From positions 1-44,324 of the forward strand of contig JAFWUI010000013.1 of assembly GCA_017524145.1 (NCBI GenBank): DNA of 44,324 nt, in the 5' to 3' direction. This DNA comes from Oxalobacter sp. (GTDB taxonomy: Bacteria > Pseudomonadota > Gammaproteobacteria > Burkholderiales > Burkholderiaceae_D). The notes under the pieces were generated by a model, which made no database searches, was not told the DNA's origin, and saw only the letters and a list, made by a program, of their open reading frames with translations. Below are positions 28,340-38,165 of this stretch, one piece after another. The stretch's first letter is position 1. Each line of letters opens with the position of its first letter. Both the position numbers and the translations under genes were made by a program.

Positions 28340-29404
28340 TCACCGTGTAGACGGCAATGCCTTACGGCGCCTCTCAATCGCCTTGATACGGCTGATGGAC
28401 TGCGGCATCATACTGATCCGCGCAGATGTTTCAGGATGCAGTGAAGTATAGTGTTTCTTCCGGGTTGCCGGGAAATGATACGCCATGTTCCGCCAGAAAC
28501 GGGTTGTGCCATCAAGGTTGTATCCGCCACGGGCAAGCATCGCAAGGCTGACAGAATCGGCATCGATATCAAATTTCTTGGACATTGCTTTCAGCCCCGT
28601 CGTATCTGTGGATTTTGGCGGTGTCTGGATCAGGTTGTCGATAAGCAGCTTTGCCCTGCTGGTATTATTGACCAGCCTTGGATGGTCCAAGACACTGTGC
28701 GCCATTTCTTTGGCAATGACATAAGCCAGGGACTCATCAGATTTTGCATAAAACAGCATCCCTTGGGTCACCATAATGCGGCTGCCATCAGAAAAAGCGG
28801 TCACACTGGGGGACTGCCCCAATTCAACATGGAACCCACAAGAAAGTGTCAACGGAACTGTCAGGGTGCGGTTGGCTCCTCCTCGGGAAACGGTGATTTT
28901 GATATTCCGGCCTTCTGCAACAGCAGGAGACAGAAGCTGCACTGCGGCATGTTCAGCATTGCTTCCCTGTGGTGCCGCCCGCCCATCAATATTGACAAGG
29001 ACATCACCCCGTTTAAGTCCCGCCCTTTCAGCACCGGTACCAGGGATGACATTCATCACCTTCAAACGGTTGTCCAATCCCAATGTGCTTTCTGCCAAAG
29101 AAGCATTGGACGCCGAGAATGAATATTTATTGGCAACACTGAAACCAAGGATATTGCGCAGATGCCGCTGGCAGAGGTCTGTATTCCTGATGAGCAGACG
29201 TCCACTGACATCTTCAAGACGGTCCTGCATTTCTACAAGCTGCCTGAGTTTGGCTGGCCCTGACGTTTCAAGGGCAATATCACTGTCATTCCATGCTCTT
29301 TCTGTCGCACAAGAGCACAGCAATACTGCAGCGGCGGCACAGACAACTGCCGGCCGAAGGATTGAACGGATGTTTTCTGTCAATTTCTTAAGACGGTTAA
29401 GCAT
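28340..29404 (-). CDS. PDZ-containing M48-like lipoprotein with a degenerate HExxH motif
   Basis: The 354-residue protein has an N-terminal export signal ending LLCSC, probably a lipobox with lipidated C32. Residues 108-185 look like a PDZ domain (GLDNRLKVMNVIPGTGAERAGL, then GDVLVNIDGRAA). The C-terminal part is an M48/BepA-type peptidase fold: SLAYVIAKEMAHSVLDHPR and FDIDADSVSLAMLARGGYN. In M48 enzymes these are HExxH and E-x-x-AD-x-x-G. Here the first zinc-binding His is Lys (AAA, residue 232) and the Glu ligand is Asp (279). So the zinc site is probably lost or altered; the protein may be a chaperone-like or scaffolding pseudopeptidase of the envelope. It lies 14 bases after dut. Confidence 0.8.
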   Translation of the reverse strand: MLNRLKKLTENIRSILRPAVVCAAAAVLLCSCATERAWNDSDIALETSGPAKLRQLVEMQDRLEDVSGRLLIRNTDLCQRHLRNILGFSVANKYSFSASNASLAESTLGLDNRLKVMNVIPGTGAERAGLKRGDVLVNIDGRAAPQGSNAEHAAVQLLSPAVAEGRNIKITVSRGGANRTLTVPLTLSCGFHVELGQSPSVTAFSDGSRIMVTQGMLFYAKSDESLAYVIAKEMAHSVLDHPRLVNNTSRAKLLIDNLIQTPPKSTDTTGLKAMSKKFDIDADSVSLAMLARGGYNLDGTTRFWRNMAYHFPATRKKHYTSLHPETSARISMMPQSISRIKAIERRRKALPSTR

Positions 29405-29418
29405 GTCTCTTTCCTGGA

Positions 29419-29868
29419 TTATTGGTTTCCTGTACTGCCGAAACCACCGGTACCTCGTCCAGTTCCGGTGAATCCGTCAACAATATTGAACCCGACCTGC
29501 ACAATAGGCACAACGACAAGCTGCGCCATACGTTCCATTGGGTTCAGGGTGAATGGGGCCTTCCCACGGTTCCAGACAGATACCATGAGCTGTCCTTGGT
29601 AGTCAGAATCAATCAAACCAACCAGATTGCCCAATACGATACCATGGCGGTGCCCCAATCCGCTCCGTGGGAGGACCATAGCGGCATAGCCCGGGTCTTT
29701 GATATGGATTGCAAGTCCTGTCGGTATCAGTTCTGCCTGCCCTGGCATCAATTCAACCGGCTGGCCAATGCACGCACGCAGGTCAAGTCCAGCACTGCCT
29801 TCTGTTGCATAAGCAGGCAGATGTTCCCGTATTTTCGGGTCAAGGATCTTGATGTCAATAGTTTTCAT
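29419..29868 (-). CDS. dut: Deoxyuridine 5'-triphosphate nucleotidohydrolase
   Basis: The 149-residue trimeric dUTPase hydrolyses dUTP to dUMP and pyrophosphate. Its five motifs are in order: GSAGLDLRA (I), [10 protein letters not shown] (II), [11 protein letters not shown] (III), RMAQLVVVP (IV) and the C-terminal arm [13 protein letters not shown] (V). It is complete. It lies 8 bases after coaBC, in the operon ribF-ileS-lspA-coaBC-dut. Confidence 0.97.
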   Translation of the reverse strand: MKTIDIKILDPKIREHLPAYATEGSAGLDLRACIGQPVELMPGQAELIPTGLAIHIKDPGYAAMVLPRSGLGHRHGIVLGNLVGLIDSDYQGQLMVSVWNRGKAPFTLNPMERMAQLVVVPIVQVGFNIVDGFTGTGRGTGGFGSTGNQ

Positions 29869-29876
29869 GGTGTTCC

Positions 29877-31067
29877 TTACAACCGGGAAGCCAACTGGTC
29901 TATCAGCCTGCGTGCCAGATTCTGTTTGGAATCATGCGGCAGTTCCAATGCCCCGTTGTCATCGAAAAGGATGAGCGTATTGTCGTCTTTACCAAATGTC
30001 TCATGACCGATATTACCGACCAACAACGGAACGCCTTTCTTGCGGCGCTTGGCTTCTGCATATTCCCGCAGGTTCTCGGATTCTGCGGCAAAGCCGACAC
30101 AATAAGGGGCATCCGGCATCTTCGCAACTGTTGCCAGGATATCGGGATTTTCAACGAACACCAGATCCGGCACAGCCTGCCCAGCCACTTTCTTGATTTT
30201 CTGGGTACTGACGTGCTTTACACGCCAATCAGCAACTGCAGCAACCGAGATGAACACATCTATGCCTTCAAGGTTTCCGGTAACAGCTTCCAGCATATCA
30301 CGGGCACTCATGACATCAATCCGTTTCACACCATAAGGGGTTGGCAATGCGGTCGGCCCAGAAACCAAGGTGACTTCTGCACCGGCAAGCCAAGCTGCAC
30401 GGGCAATGGCATAGCCCATTTTGCCTGAAGAATGGTTGGTGATGCCTCTGACCGGGTCAATCGGTTCAAAAGTTGGACCTGCTGTAATCAGGAAATGGCG
30501 CCCTGCCATGGTCTTCGGCTGTAGGGCAGCAATGACTTCTTCGACCAATTCAGCAGGCTCCAGCATACGCCCCTTCCCGACTTCCCCACATGCCTGGAAA
30601 CCGGAAGCCGGTCCCATGATACCGATACCATCCTGCTGAAGCTGACAGATATTGCGTTGGGTAACCGGTTTTTCCCACATCTCAACATTCATCGCTGGCG
30701 CAACCAATAATGGCGTCGTAACAGGACGTGCCTGACATAAGGTTGACAGGAGGTCATCACAGATACCATTTGCCAGTTTGGCAATGAAATTGGCTGTACA
30801 GGGTGCGACAGCAATGACATCCACTTTCCTGGGCAGGTCAATATGCGGCATATTGTTCGGCTGACGGCTATCCCAAGAACTGGTGAAGACTGGATTGCCT
30901 GTCAGTGCCTGCATAGTCAAAGGTGTTATGAACTGCTGTGAATTTTCAGTCATAGCAACATGTACAACCGCGCCTTCGCGTATCATGGCACGGGCAAATT
31001 CAGCAGCCTTGTAACAGGCGATGCCTCCTGTGAGCCCCAGCAAAACGGTTTTTCCTGACAGTTCCAT
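29877..31067 (-). CDS. coaBC: Bifunctional phosphopantothenoylcysteine decarboxylase / phosphopantothenate-cysteine ligase
   Basis: The 396-residue fusion makes 4'-phosphopantetheine for coenzyme A. The N-terminal flavin decarboxylase (CoaC, residues 1-185) starts [20 protein letters not shown] and has the PAMNVEMW block. The C-terminal CTP-dependent ligase (CoaB, 190-396) has [23 protein letters not shown]. Length and order are normal. It lies 43 bases behind lspA and 8 before dut. Confidence 0.96.
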   Translation of the reverse strand: MELSGKTVLLGLTGGIACYKAAEFARAMIREGAVVHVAMTENSQQFITPLTMQALTGNPVFTSSWDSRQPNNMPHIDLPRKVDVIAVAPCTANFIAKLANGICDDLLSTLCQARPVTTPLLVAPAMNVEMWEKPVTQRNICQLQQDGIGIMGPASGFQACGEVGKGRMLEPAELVEEVIAALQPKTMAGRHFLITAGPTFEPIDPVRGITNHSSGKMGYAIARAAWLAGAEVTLVSGPTALPTPYGVKRIDVMSARDMLEAVTGNLEGIDVFISVAAVADWRVKHVSTQKIKKVAGQAVPDLVFVENPDILATVAKMPDAPYCVGFAAESENLREYAEAKRRKKGVPLLVGNIGHETFGKDDNTLILFDDNGALELPHDSKQNLARRLIDQLASRL

Positions 31068-31110
31068 GTTGTCTCCCTGTTATGTGTATTGTTATCCTGC
31101 CCTATTCCAA

Positions 31111-31608
31111 TCAACTTTTTTTCTTACGGAATTCCAGAATGACAAATATCGCCGCTCCGATACAGACCCCACAGTCTGCAATATTGAATGTAGGGTAGTG
31201 CGATGTCCCAAGATGGAAATCCAAGAAATCCACAACATGACCATATGCCAGTCGGTCAATCACATTGCCGATATCCCCACCAAGAATCAAGGCAAGTGCA
31301 AAACAGAAGATGTTGTTGTCACGGTGCTTACGGATTTCATAAAGGATGAAAAGTGCAGCAACGATGCCAATCGCAATAAAAAGTGTCCGCTGCCAGCCTG
31401 ACTGGGATGCCAGGAAACTGAATGCAGACCCTTCATTGTAAAGCAGATGCAGGTTGAAAAAGGAAGTCACCTGGATGGTGTCTCCCAACTGCATCAACCC
31501 CAGTGCCCAGCGTTTTGAAAGCTGGTCAAAGACAACAACCAGCGCTGCCACAACCAGCCACCAGATGATGCTGATGTTCCTTTTCTGCGAAAAAACCATT
31601 CTTGCCAT
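31111..31608 (-). CDS. lspA: Lipoprotein signal peptidase (signal peptidase II)
   Basis: The 165-residue inner-membrane aspartyl protease cuts signal peptides from prolipoproteins. Four membrane segments are visible. The catalytic aspartates are in GGDIGNVIDRLAYG and FNIADCGVCIG (the N-x-x-D and F-N-x-AD motifs). It lies 52 bases after ileS, as in most proteobacteria. The M48-like lipoprotein downstream would be a client. Confidence 0.96.
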   Translation of the reverse strand: MARMVFSQKRNISIIWWLVVAALVVVFDQLSKRWALGLMQLGDTIQVTSFFNLHLLYNEGSAFSFLASQSGWQRTLFIAIGIVAALFILYEIRKHRDNNIFCFALALILGGDIGNVIDRLAYGHVVDFLDFHLGTSHYPTFNIADCGVCIGAAIFVILEFRKKKS

Positions 31609-31660
31609 AATCTATGTCCGGTGATGGGAAAAGGAAATGTTCCCTGACATCAATCTTCCA

Positions 31661-34574
31661 TCAAACAAATTCCCGTTTTTCACCAGTACCAAACAAATTG
31701 GCAGCACAACGGGAGCAGATCAGCGGATGGTTTGAATCATTACCAACATCACTCCGATAATGCCAACAACGTTCACATTTACGGTTTGCTGACGGCTTGA
31801 CTTCAATGGATTCCGCTGCTTCATCCGCCACTTCAACCACATCTGCGCGGGAAGTGATCATCAGGAACCTGAGGTCTTCACCAAGACTGTTGAGCAATCT
31901 GTATTTATCGCCAGAGGCCCGGATTTCAATTTCCGCCTGAAGGGAAGAGCCTATCTGACCTGCGATACGGACTTCTTCAAGCTGTTTCATGACTTCAGCA
32001 CGGACTGCCTTAAGGGAAGCATATTTTGCAAGCAAAGCATCACCGTCTGCGATATCCGGCAACTGATAAGCCGTCAACGTGAAAATGGTCTCATCGCTGT
32101 CAATGAATTCCTTGTTAGAAGCAAAAGCCTTCCAGGCTTCTTCTGCTGTGAATGAGAGGATGGGAGCCATCAAACGCAGCAATGCATGGGTGATATGCCA
32201 CAACGCTGTCTGTGCGGAACGGCGTGCCTTGGAAGTTACGCCTGAAGTGTACAGGCGGTCTTTCAGGATATCGAGATACAGGCTGCCCAATTCTTCAGAA
32301 CAGTATGTCTGGAGTTTGGCTACAACTGGATGGAACTCAAATTTTTCATAATGAGCCATGATTTCTTCCTGAAGGACTTTCATGGCAGCAATGGCATAAC
32401 GGTCGATTTCAAGCAATCCATCCAATGCGACACCGTCTTTGGCAATATCGAAGTCTGCCGTATTGGACAACAGGAACCGCAAGGTATTCCGGATACGCCG
32501 ATAGGATTCAGTGACACGTTTCAGGATTTCATCAGAAATACAGAGTTCCCCGGAAAATCGGTTGCAGCCACCCAAAGACGCAGGATATCCGCCCCCAAAG
32601 AATCAAAGACTTTCTGGGGGGCAATGACGTTCCCCAATGACTTGGACATCTTCTTGCCTTCACCATCCACGACAAAGCCATGGGTCAGCAGCATCCGGTA
32701 TGGTGGCTGGCCATCCAGCATACAGCCTGTCAGCAGGGAAGAATGGAACCAACCACGATGCTGGTCAGACCCTTCCAGATACAGGTCTGCCGGCCAATTC
32801 AGGATATCGGCATGGGATGTACGCAGGACTGTAAGATGTGTTGCACCGGAATCAAACCAGACATCCAAAGTGTCACGGTTCTTTTCGTACATAGCGGCTT
32901 CATCTCCCAACAGTTCTGCAGGGTCAAGGCGCTGCCATGCTTCAATCCCCTCTTTTTCAACTCGTTTGGCGATTTCTTCAAGCAGTTCAGATGTACGTGG
33001 ATGCAATTCACCAGTTTCCTTATGGACAAAGAATGCCATTGGAACCCCCCACTGACGCTGACGCGAAAGCGTCCAGTCAGGACGGTTGGCAATCATCGCA
33101 TTCAGGCGGGCACGTCCCCAATCCGGGAAGAAACGGGTCTGGGCAACGCCTTTCAGGGCAGCTTCACGCAAGGTAATGCCTCCTGCCCTTGGCTTGACAT
33201 CCATACCTGCAAACCATTGGGAAGTGGCACGGTAAACAATCGGAGTCTTATGACGCCAGCAATGCATATAGCTATGTGTCATCATATTGAGGTTGAACAA
33301 TGTCCCCACCTGCTTCATGGCTTCGCAGATGTCCCGGTTGGCATCCCAGATTGTCTTGCCACCAAACAACGGCAAGGTCGAAGCATAATGACCATCACCC
33401 ATGACTGGATTCAGGATATCACCATCAGGCATCCCATATGCCTTGCAGGTCAGGAAGTCATCAACCCCATATGCCGGAGCAGAATGGACTATGCCGGTAC
33501 CGGTATCCAGTGTGACATATTCCGCCATATAAGCAGGCGAAGTCCGTTTGAATCCATCATCTGCTTCAGACAACGGATGCCAGAACCTGATGTTTTCCAG
33601 TTTCTTGCCAACTGTGGTTGCAATAATCTTCCAGTTTTCCAAACCATAACGTGATTGCAGCATGTTTTCCCTGCTTCCTTGGATGGCAGTTCCGCACGTT
33701 CTTCTGCAACAATAAGCAACCCTTTTTCCGTTTCAACCAAGGCATAGGTGAATTCTGGATGCAGGTTCAATGCCTGGTTTGCCGGGATGGTCCATGGCGT
33801 TGTAGTCCAGATGATGATATAGCCTTTTCCGGATGGCAGTGATTCCAGACCGAAAGCCTTTGCAACCTTTTCAGGTTCAGCAAACGGGAAACCGACATCA
33901 ATTTCTGGATCACGGCGGTCCTGGTATTCAACTTCTGCTTCAGCCAACGCTGAACGGCAGTCAAAACACCAATTGACAGGCTTCAACCCCCGGAAGACAT
34001 AACCTTTTTCAAGCAGTTTGGCAAGCGCACGGATTTCCGCTGCCTCGTTCTGATGATTCATCGTCAGATAAGGATTATCCCAATCTGCCAATACGCCAAG
34101 GCGGACGAAATCCTTTTTCTGGCGCTCAACCTGTTCACGGGCATAAGCACGTGCTTTTGCCTGCACGTCAAGTGCTGGCAAACCTTTACCAAACTGTTTC
34201 TCAATCTGAATCTCAATCGGCATACCATGGCAGTCCCAACCAGGGATATAAGGTGCATCAAACCCTGCAAGCCCCTTTGACTTGAGCACAATATCTTTCA
34301 GGATCTTATTGACGGCATGACCGATATGGATATCCCCATTGGCATAAGGGGGACCATCATGCAGGATGAACTGCGGACGTCCTTTGGCTGCCTTTCGGAT
34401 ACGATGATAGATTTTCTTCTCTTGCCATTCCTTGACCCATTCGGGTTCCCGTTTTGCCAGGTTTCCCCGCATCGGGAACGGTGTATCAGGCATATTGACC
34501 GCATATTCAGGCGGGAGTTTCACCTTATCCTGTTTTTTCTTCTTACCTGTCTGATCCTCTGGTTTGTTCGCCAT
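31661..34574 (-). pseudogene. ileS: Isoleucyl-tRNA synthetase, read with two frameshifts
   Basis: The span would encode about 971 residues, full length for IleS, but is split into three frames: 34574 to about 33667, then to about 32555, then to 31661. Everything needed for catalysis is there: the HIGH motif in [13 protein letters not shown], the KMSKS motif in [10 protein letters not shown], and the C-terminal zinc ligands CERCWHYR and CSRC. The breaks are single-base losses in homopolymers: AAAA for an expected AAAAA (33665-33668), where one more A restores [17 protein letters not shown], and TTTT for TTTTT (32554-32557), restoring [14 protein letters not shown]. Both fall in otherwise conserved sequence. 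As IleS is essential, sequencing error is the likeliest cause; a true pseudogene would need a second synthetase elsewhere. Confidence 0.9.
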
Positions 34575-34627
34575 TTTGTTTCTATTACGCTCTGATTGAA
34601 TGTTAAACGTTGAATTTTACCCGTTCT

Positions 34628-35611
34628 TCAGCACCTGCTGTTAATCCTGTTACCATTGGCAGCGGCTTCCCGTATGCTGAAATACGATTCTGCTGTATTG
34701 ATATCCTGCCTGATGGCCTTTTTCAACGCCGCCAAATCCGGAAATTTCCGGTTATCCCGCAGTTTTTTCAAAAATTCCACTTTAATCAGCATACCGTAGA
34801 TATCACCTGAAAAACCCAGCAGATGGGTCTCTAGGACAGTATGCCCATTTTCTATGACTGTTGGGCGGTTGCCGACTACCGATACGGCTGGCAACGGCTT
34901 CCCTGACAAGCCATGCACACGGCTGATGAATACCCCTGACAGGACAGAAGTATCCTGTTTCACAGACAGATTGGCAGTCGGGAATCCCATCTCCCGTCCT
35001 AACCGGTTACCCTGCACAACATGCCCAGAAAGCTGGTATGGCCGTCCCAGCAGGCTTGCTACCCTGTCAAACTGGCATGATGTCAAAGCCTGCCTGACTT
35101 CAGAAGAGGAAATACGGATATCTCCATCCATGACAGCTGGCATGACCACCACTTCAAAACGATGCAGCCTACCCATCTCAACCAGCAGTTCTGTTGTCCC
35201 TGCACGGTCTTTGCCAAAACGGAAATTTTCCCCAACCGTCATCCAGCGGACATTGAGGGCTCCAACAAGCACTTTTTCAATGAACGCCTGGGCAGTCAAT
35301 GATGCCATCGCTGCATCAAACCGGACAGCATAGACCTGTTCGACCCCAGCGTCAGCCAATGCCTGCATCTTGTCACGGAATGGTGTAATGGTGATGGGAA
35401 CATCAGACAGCATGCCTGACTGCTGCGCAAAAAACTGGCGGGGGTGGGGGCTGAATGTCAATACCGTAGGAGACAGTCCAAGACGGTATGCCGCTGTTTT
35501 CAGCTGATGGAGCAACGCTTGATGTCCCTTATGCACACCATCGAAATTGCCGATGGCCAATGCACAGGGAGACCTTGCTGCATCGGAAGATAAACTGCGG
35601 AGGACTTTCAT
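34628..35611 (-). CDS. ribF: Bifunctional riboflavin kinase / FAD synthetase
   Basis: The protein of about 327 residues makes FMN and FAD from riboflavin. The N-terminal FAD synthetase begins ALAIGNFDGVHKGHQALL, with the nucleotidyl-transferase signature; the C-terminal kinase holds GREMGFPTANLSVK. The family usually starts MKVLRSL, so I choose the ATG at 35611, though it has no clear ribosome site; a GTG at 35629 is the alternative. It heads the operon with ileS, lspA, coaBC and dut, and supplies the flavin for the flavoprotein at 38166-40265. Confidence 0.92.
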   Translation of the reverse strand: MKVLRSLSSDAARSPCALAIGNFDGVHKGHQALLHQLKTAAYRLGLSPTVLTFSPHPRQFFAQQSGMLSDVPITITPFRDKMQALADAGVEQVYAVRFDAAMASLTAQAFIEKVLVGALNVRWMTVGENFRFGKDRAGTTELLVEMGRLHRFEVVVMPAVMDGDIRISSSEVRQALTSCQFDRVASLLGRPYQLSGHVVQGNRLGREMGFPTANLSVKQDTSVLSGVFISRVHGLSGKPLPAVSVVGNRPTVIENGHTVLETHLLGFSGDIYGMLIKVEFLKKLRDNRKFPDLAALKKAIRQDINTAESYFSIREAAANGNRINSRC

Positions 35612-35702
35612 CGATGTTTTAAAAATCACCTAAAATGTAAGATTATAATGCTTTCATCCAGCAATCCGTTAGAAACACTTTGTAAAACCTTTCCGCTCAT
35701 CC

Positions 35703-37517
35703 ATGCGTTTCTTACTGCCTCATCAAAAAACTTTCCTGAAATTGACCCAATGGATGGTGGTATACCTGTTCGCCATAATGGGAATGCTGGTTGAACGCCC
35801 TGTCCATGCAGTGGCAGCCCCCAACAAGGTCATCCATAATGTGTTTGAAGCAGCAGATGACGGCTTTGATATGGTCAAAACCCAGAACTACTATTCCGGC
35901 TGGGTAGCAGAAGCCATCTTTGAAACCATGCTGACTTATGACTATCTTGCCCGTCCTGCCAAACTGGTTCCCAATACCCTCACGGCAATGCCGGATATCA
36001 GTCCTGACGGCAGGACTTATACCTTCCATCTCAAGAAACATATCTGGTTTGCCCCTGACCCGGTTTTCAAAGGCAGGAAACGTGAACTGACAGCACAGGA
36101 CTACAGCTATACCATCAAACGGATGATGGATCCGGCAAACCGTTCGCCTTCTGCAGGATTCCTGCGCGGCAAAATCACAGGATTGGATGCTTTTGCCAAA
36201 AAAGCAGAGAAATCAGGTCATTTCAATTACGATGCCCCTATCCCGGGATTACAGACACCTGACCGCTATACCTTGAGGATCCAGCTGACTGCACCAGATG
36301 CCAATTTCCTCTATATCCTGGCATATGGTGCGTTTGGGGCGGTTGCCCGTGAAGCCATAGAAGGTTACGGCAATCAAGCAGCTTTCCACCCTGTCGGAAC
36401 AGGTCCTTACCGTCTGGCAACCTATGTTCCACGCAGCCGTATCATCTTAGAAGCAAATCCCTATTACCGGGGATTCACTTGGGATTTCCAGTCAACCGGG
36501 GATGCATGGGATGACCGCTTGGTACAGGAAATGCAGGGCAAACAGATGCCTCAGATTGGACGGGTTGAGATTTCAATCATTGAGGAAGAACAATCCCGCT
36601 GGCTGACCTTCCAGGAAGGGGGAATCGACTTTGACAAACTACCCCAGCTCGCTGCCCCGGTTGCATTGGAAGACGGTCTCCTGAAACCGGAGTTCACTGA
36701 ACAGGGCATCCGCCAATATACGATGGTGGAGCCGGAAGTCACCTATACCCTATTCAATATGCAGGACCCAACAACAGGGGGATATACTCCTGAAAAAATC
36801 GCCCTGCGGCGTGCCATTGCAATGTCTTATGACACGGAATCAGAAATAGCCCTGCTCCGTAATGGCCAAGCATCCATTGCACAGATGATGATTCCCCCTG
36901 GCGTGGAAGGACACGACCCTGGATACATCAGCAGTATCACCTATGACCCAGAACTGGCATCCCGCCTGCTGGACTATTTTGGTTATAAGAAACAGGCTGA
37001 TGGCTACCGGACAATGCCTGATGGCAAACCGCTCCTGTTGAAAATCCGTACCGATGCCAGTGCTTCTGCACGTACCATCTCTGAAATCTGGAAACGGGGA
37101 CTTGACCTGATAGGTGTGAAAGTCGCCTTTGAAGTCGGCAATTTCGCTGACAACCTGAAAGATGCCGCTGGATGCCGTCTGATGATGTGGGGCGGGGCAT
37201 GGCATGCTGATTACCCTGAAGGTGAAAACTTCCTGCAGCTGCTGTATGGCCCCAATGCTGGCAAAGGCAATTATGGCTGTTACCGCTCGGAAGCCTATGA
37301 CAGCCTGTACCGTCAGGCAACAGCATTACCACAAGGTGAAGAACGTAATGCCCTTTATGTCCAGATGAACCGCCAGATGGAAGCAGATACCCCTTGGATC
37401 CTGCATGTATCACGTACCCGTAATTGGTTGGTCCGTTCCCATGTACAGGGATTCAAGAAGCACCCAATCCTGCTGTCAGATTGGCAGTACCTGGACATTG
37501 ACACCAACGCAAAATAA
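35703..37517 (+). CDS. Periplasmic ABC solute-binding protein, family 5 (oligopeptide/dipeptide type)
   Basis: The 604-residue protein has a Sec signal peptide (about 40 residues, cleavage near VHAVA-A) and the large two-lobed fold of the SBP family 5. Markers are LVPNTLTAMPDISPDGRTYTFHL, the family block RRAIAMSYDTESEI, and the C-terminal YALPQ-like and PWILHVSRTRNW stretches. It is longer than DppA/OppA (about 530-540), with an insertion near residues 120-170 and an extended N-terminus. No permease or ATPase gene is nearby, so it is an orphan binding protein. The ligand is unknown. mobB follows 23 bases behind its stop. Confidence 0.88.
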   Translation: MRFLLPHQKTFLKLTQWMVVYLFAIMGMLVERPVHAVAAPNKVIHNVFEAADDGFDMVKTQNYYSGWVAEAIFETMLTYDYLARPAKLVPNTLTAMPDISPDGRTYTFHLKKHIWFAPDPVFKGRKRELTAQDYSYTIKRMMDPANRSPSAGFLRGKITGLDAFAKKAEKSGHFNYDAPIPGLQTPDRYTLRIQLTAPDANFLYILAYGAFGAVAREAIEGYGNQAAFHPVGTGPYRLATYVPRSRIILEANPYYRGFTWDFQSTGDAWDDRLVQEMQGKQMPQIGRVEISIIEEEQSRWLTFQEGGIDFDKLPQLAAPVALEDGLLKPEFTEQGIRQYTMVEPEVTYTLFNMQDPTTGGYTPEKIALRRAIAMSYDTESEIALLRNGQASIAQMMIPPGVEGHDPGYISSITYDPELASRLLDYFGYKKQADGYRTMPDGKPLLLKIRTDASASARTISEIWKRGLDLIGVKVAFEVGNFADNLKDAAGCRLMMWGGAWHADYPEGENFLQLLYGPNAGKGNYGCYRSEAYDSLYRQATALPQGEERNALYVQMNRQMEADTPWILHVSRTRNWLVRSHVQGFKKHPILLSDWQYLDIDTNAK

Positions 37518-37540
37518 CCACCCCGTCTACTGGAACAGCC

Positions 37541-38056
37541 ATGACTCCCATCAAACCAAGACATCCCCTCATCGGCATCATAGGCTGGTCGGGCAATGGC
37601 AAGACCACTTTGATTGAAAAAACTGTCCCCCTGCTGGTTGCAGAAGGACTCAAGGTCAATTTGGTCAAAAGCAGCCACCATGATGTGGAACTGGAGCCTC
37701 CCCAGAAAGACAGTGCCCGTATGAGACGGTCAGGAGCTACAGAAGTCCTGCTGACATCACCTTACCGTTTTGCCATCACCCATGAGCTACGCGGGGGAAA
37801 AGAACCCCCACTCGCTGAACTGCTGTCCCGTATGCAGGCAGTTGACCTCACATTAGTCGAGGGATTCCAAGATGAACCCATCCCAAAACTGGAAATCTAC
37901 CGACCAGCTTCCGGCAAAGCACCAATGTATCCTGTCACCCCCTATATCGAGGCAGTGGCATCTGATGCACCACAACCAGAGAACCTCAGACAAGGAGTGG
38001 AGTGGCTTGACCTCAACAACCTGAACCAGATTGTTGACTGGCTATTGTGCCGGTGA
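37541..38056 (+). CDS. mobB: Molybdopterin-guanine dinucleotide biosynthesis protein MobB
   Basis: The 171-residue GTP-binding adaptor helps MobA attach GMP to molybdopterin, giving the bis-MGD cofactor of formate dehydrogenases. The P-loop is GWSGNGKT at 15-22, followed by VKSSHHDVELEPPQKDS and the family block VEGFQDEPIPKLEIYRP. It sits between the solute-binding protein and a terminator, convergent with the iron-sulfur flavoprotein. No mobA is in the window. Confidence 0.93.
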   Translation: MTPIKPRHPLIGIIGWSGNGKTTLIEKTVPLLVAEGLKVNLVKSSHHDVELEPPQKDSARMRRSGATEVLLTSPYRFAITHELRGGKEPPLAELLSRMQAVDLTLVEGFQDEPIPKLEIYRPASGKAPMYPVTPYIEAVASDAPQPENLRQGVEWLDLNNLNQIVDWLLCR

Positions 38057-38109
38057 AAGATACTTCCAGCCTTATAACCTGCTTCCTGAATTTCCCTTTT
38101 GACCATAAA

Positions 38110-38145
38110 AAAACAGGCAATGGCATTTCCATCCACGCCTGTTTT
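38110..38145. terminator. Bidirectional terminator between mobB and the flavoprotein gene
   Basis: AAAACAGGC (38110-38118) pairs with GCCTGTTTT (38137-38145) around an 18-base loop; A- and T-runs on the two sides serve both convergent genes. Confidence 0.75.
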
Positions 38146-38165
38146 ATTGGAAACAAAAAACAATC

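Noticed and set aside
33660-33675. Programmed -1 frameshift in ileS
   Set aside because: The GGGAAAAC run is not a slippery heptamer in the zero frame, and ileS is not known to use frameshifting; one missing A explains it more simply.
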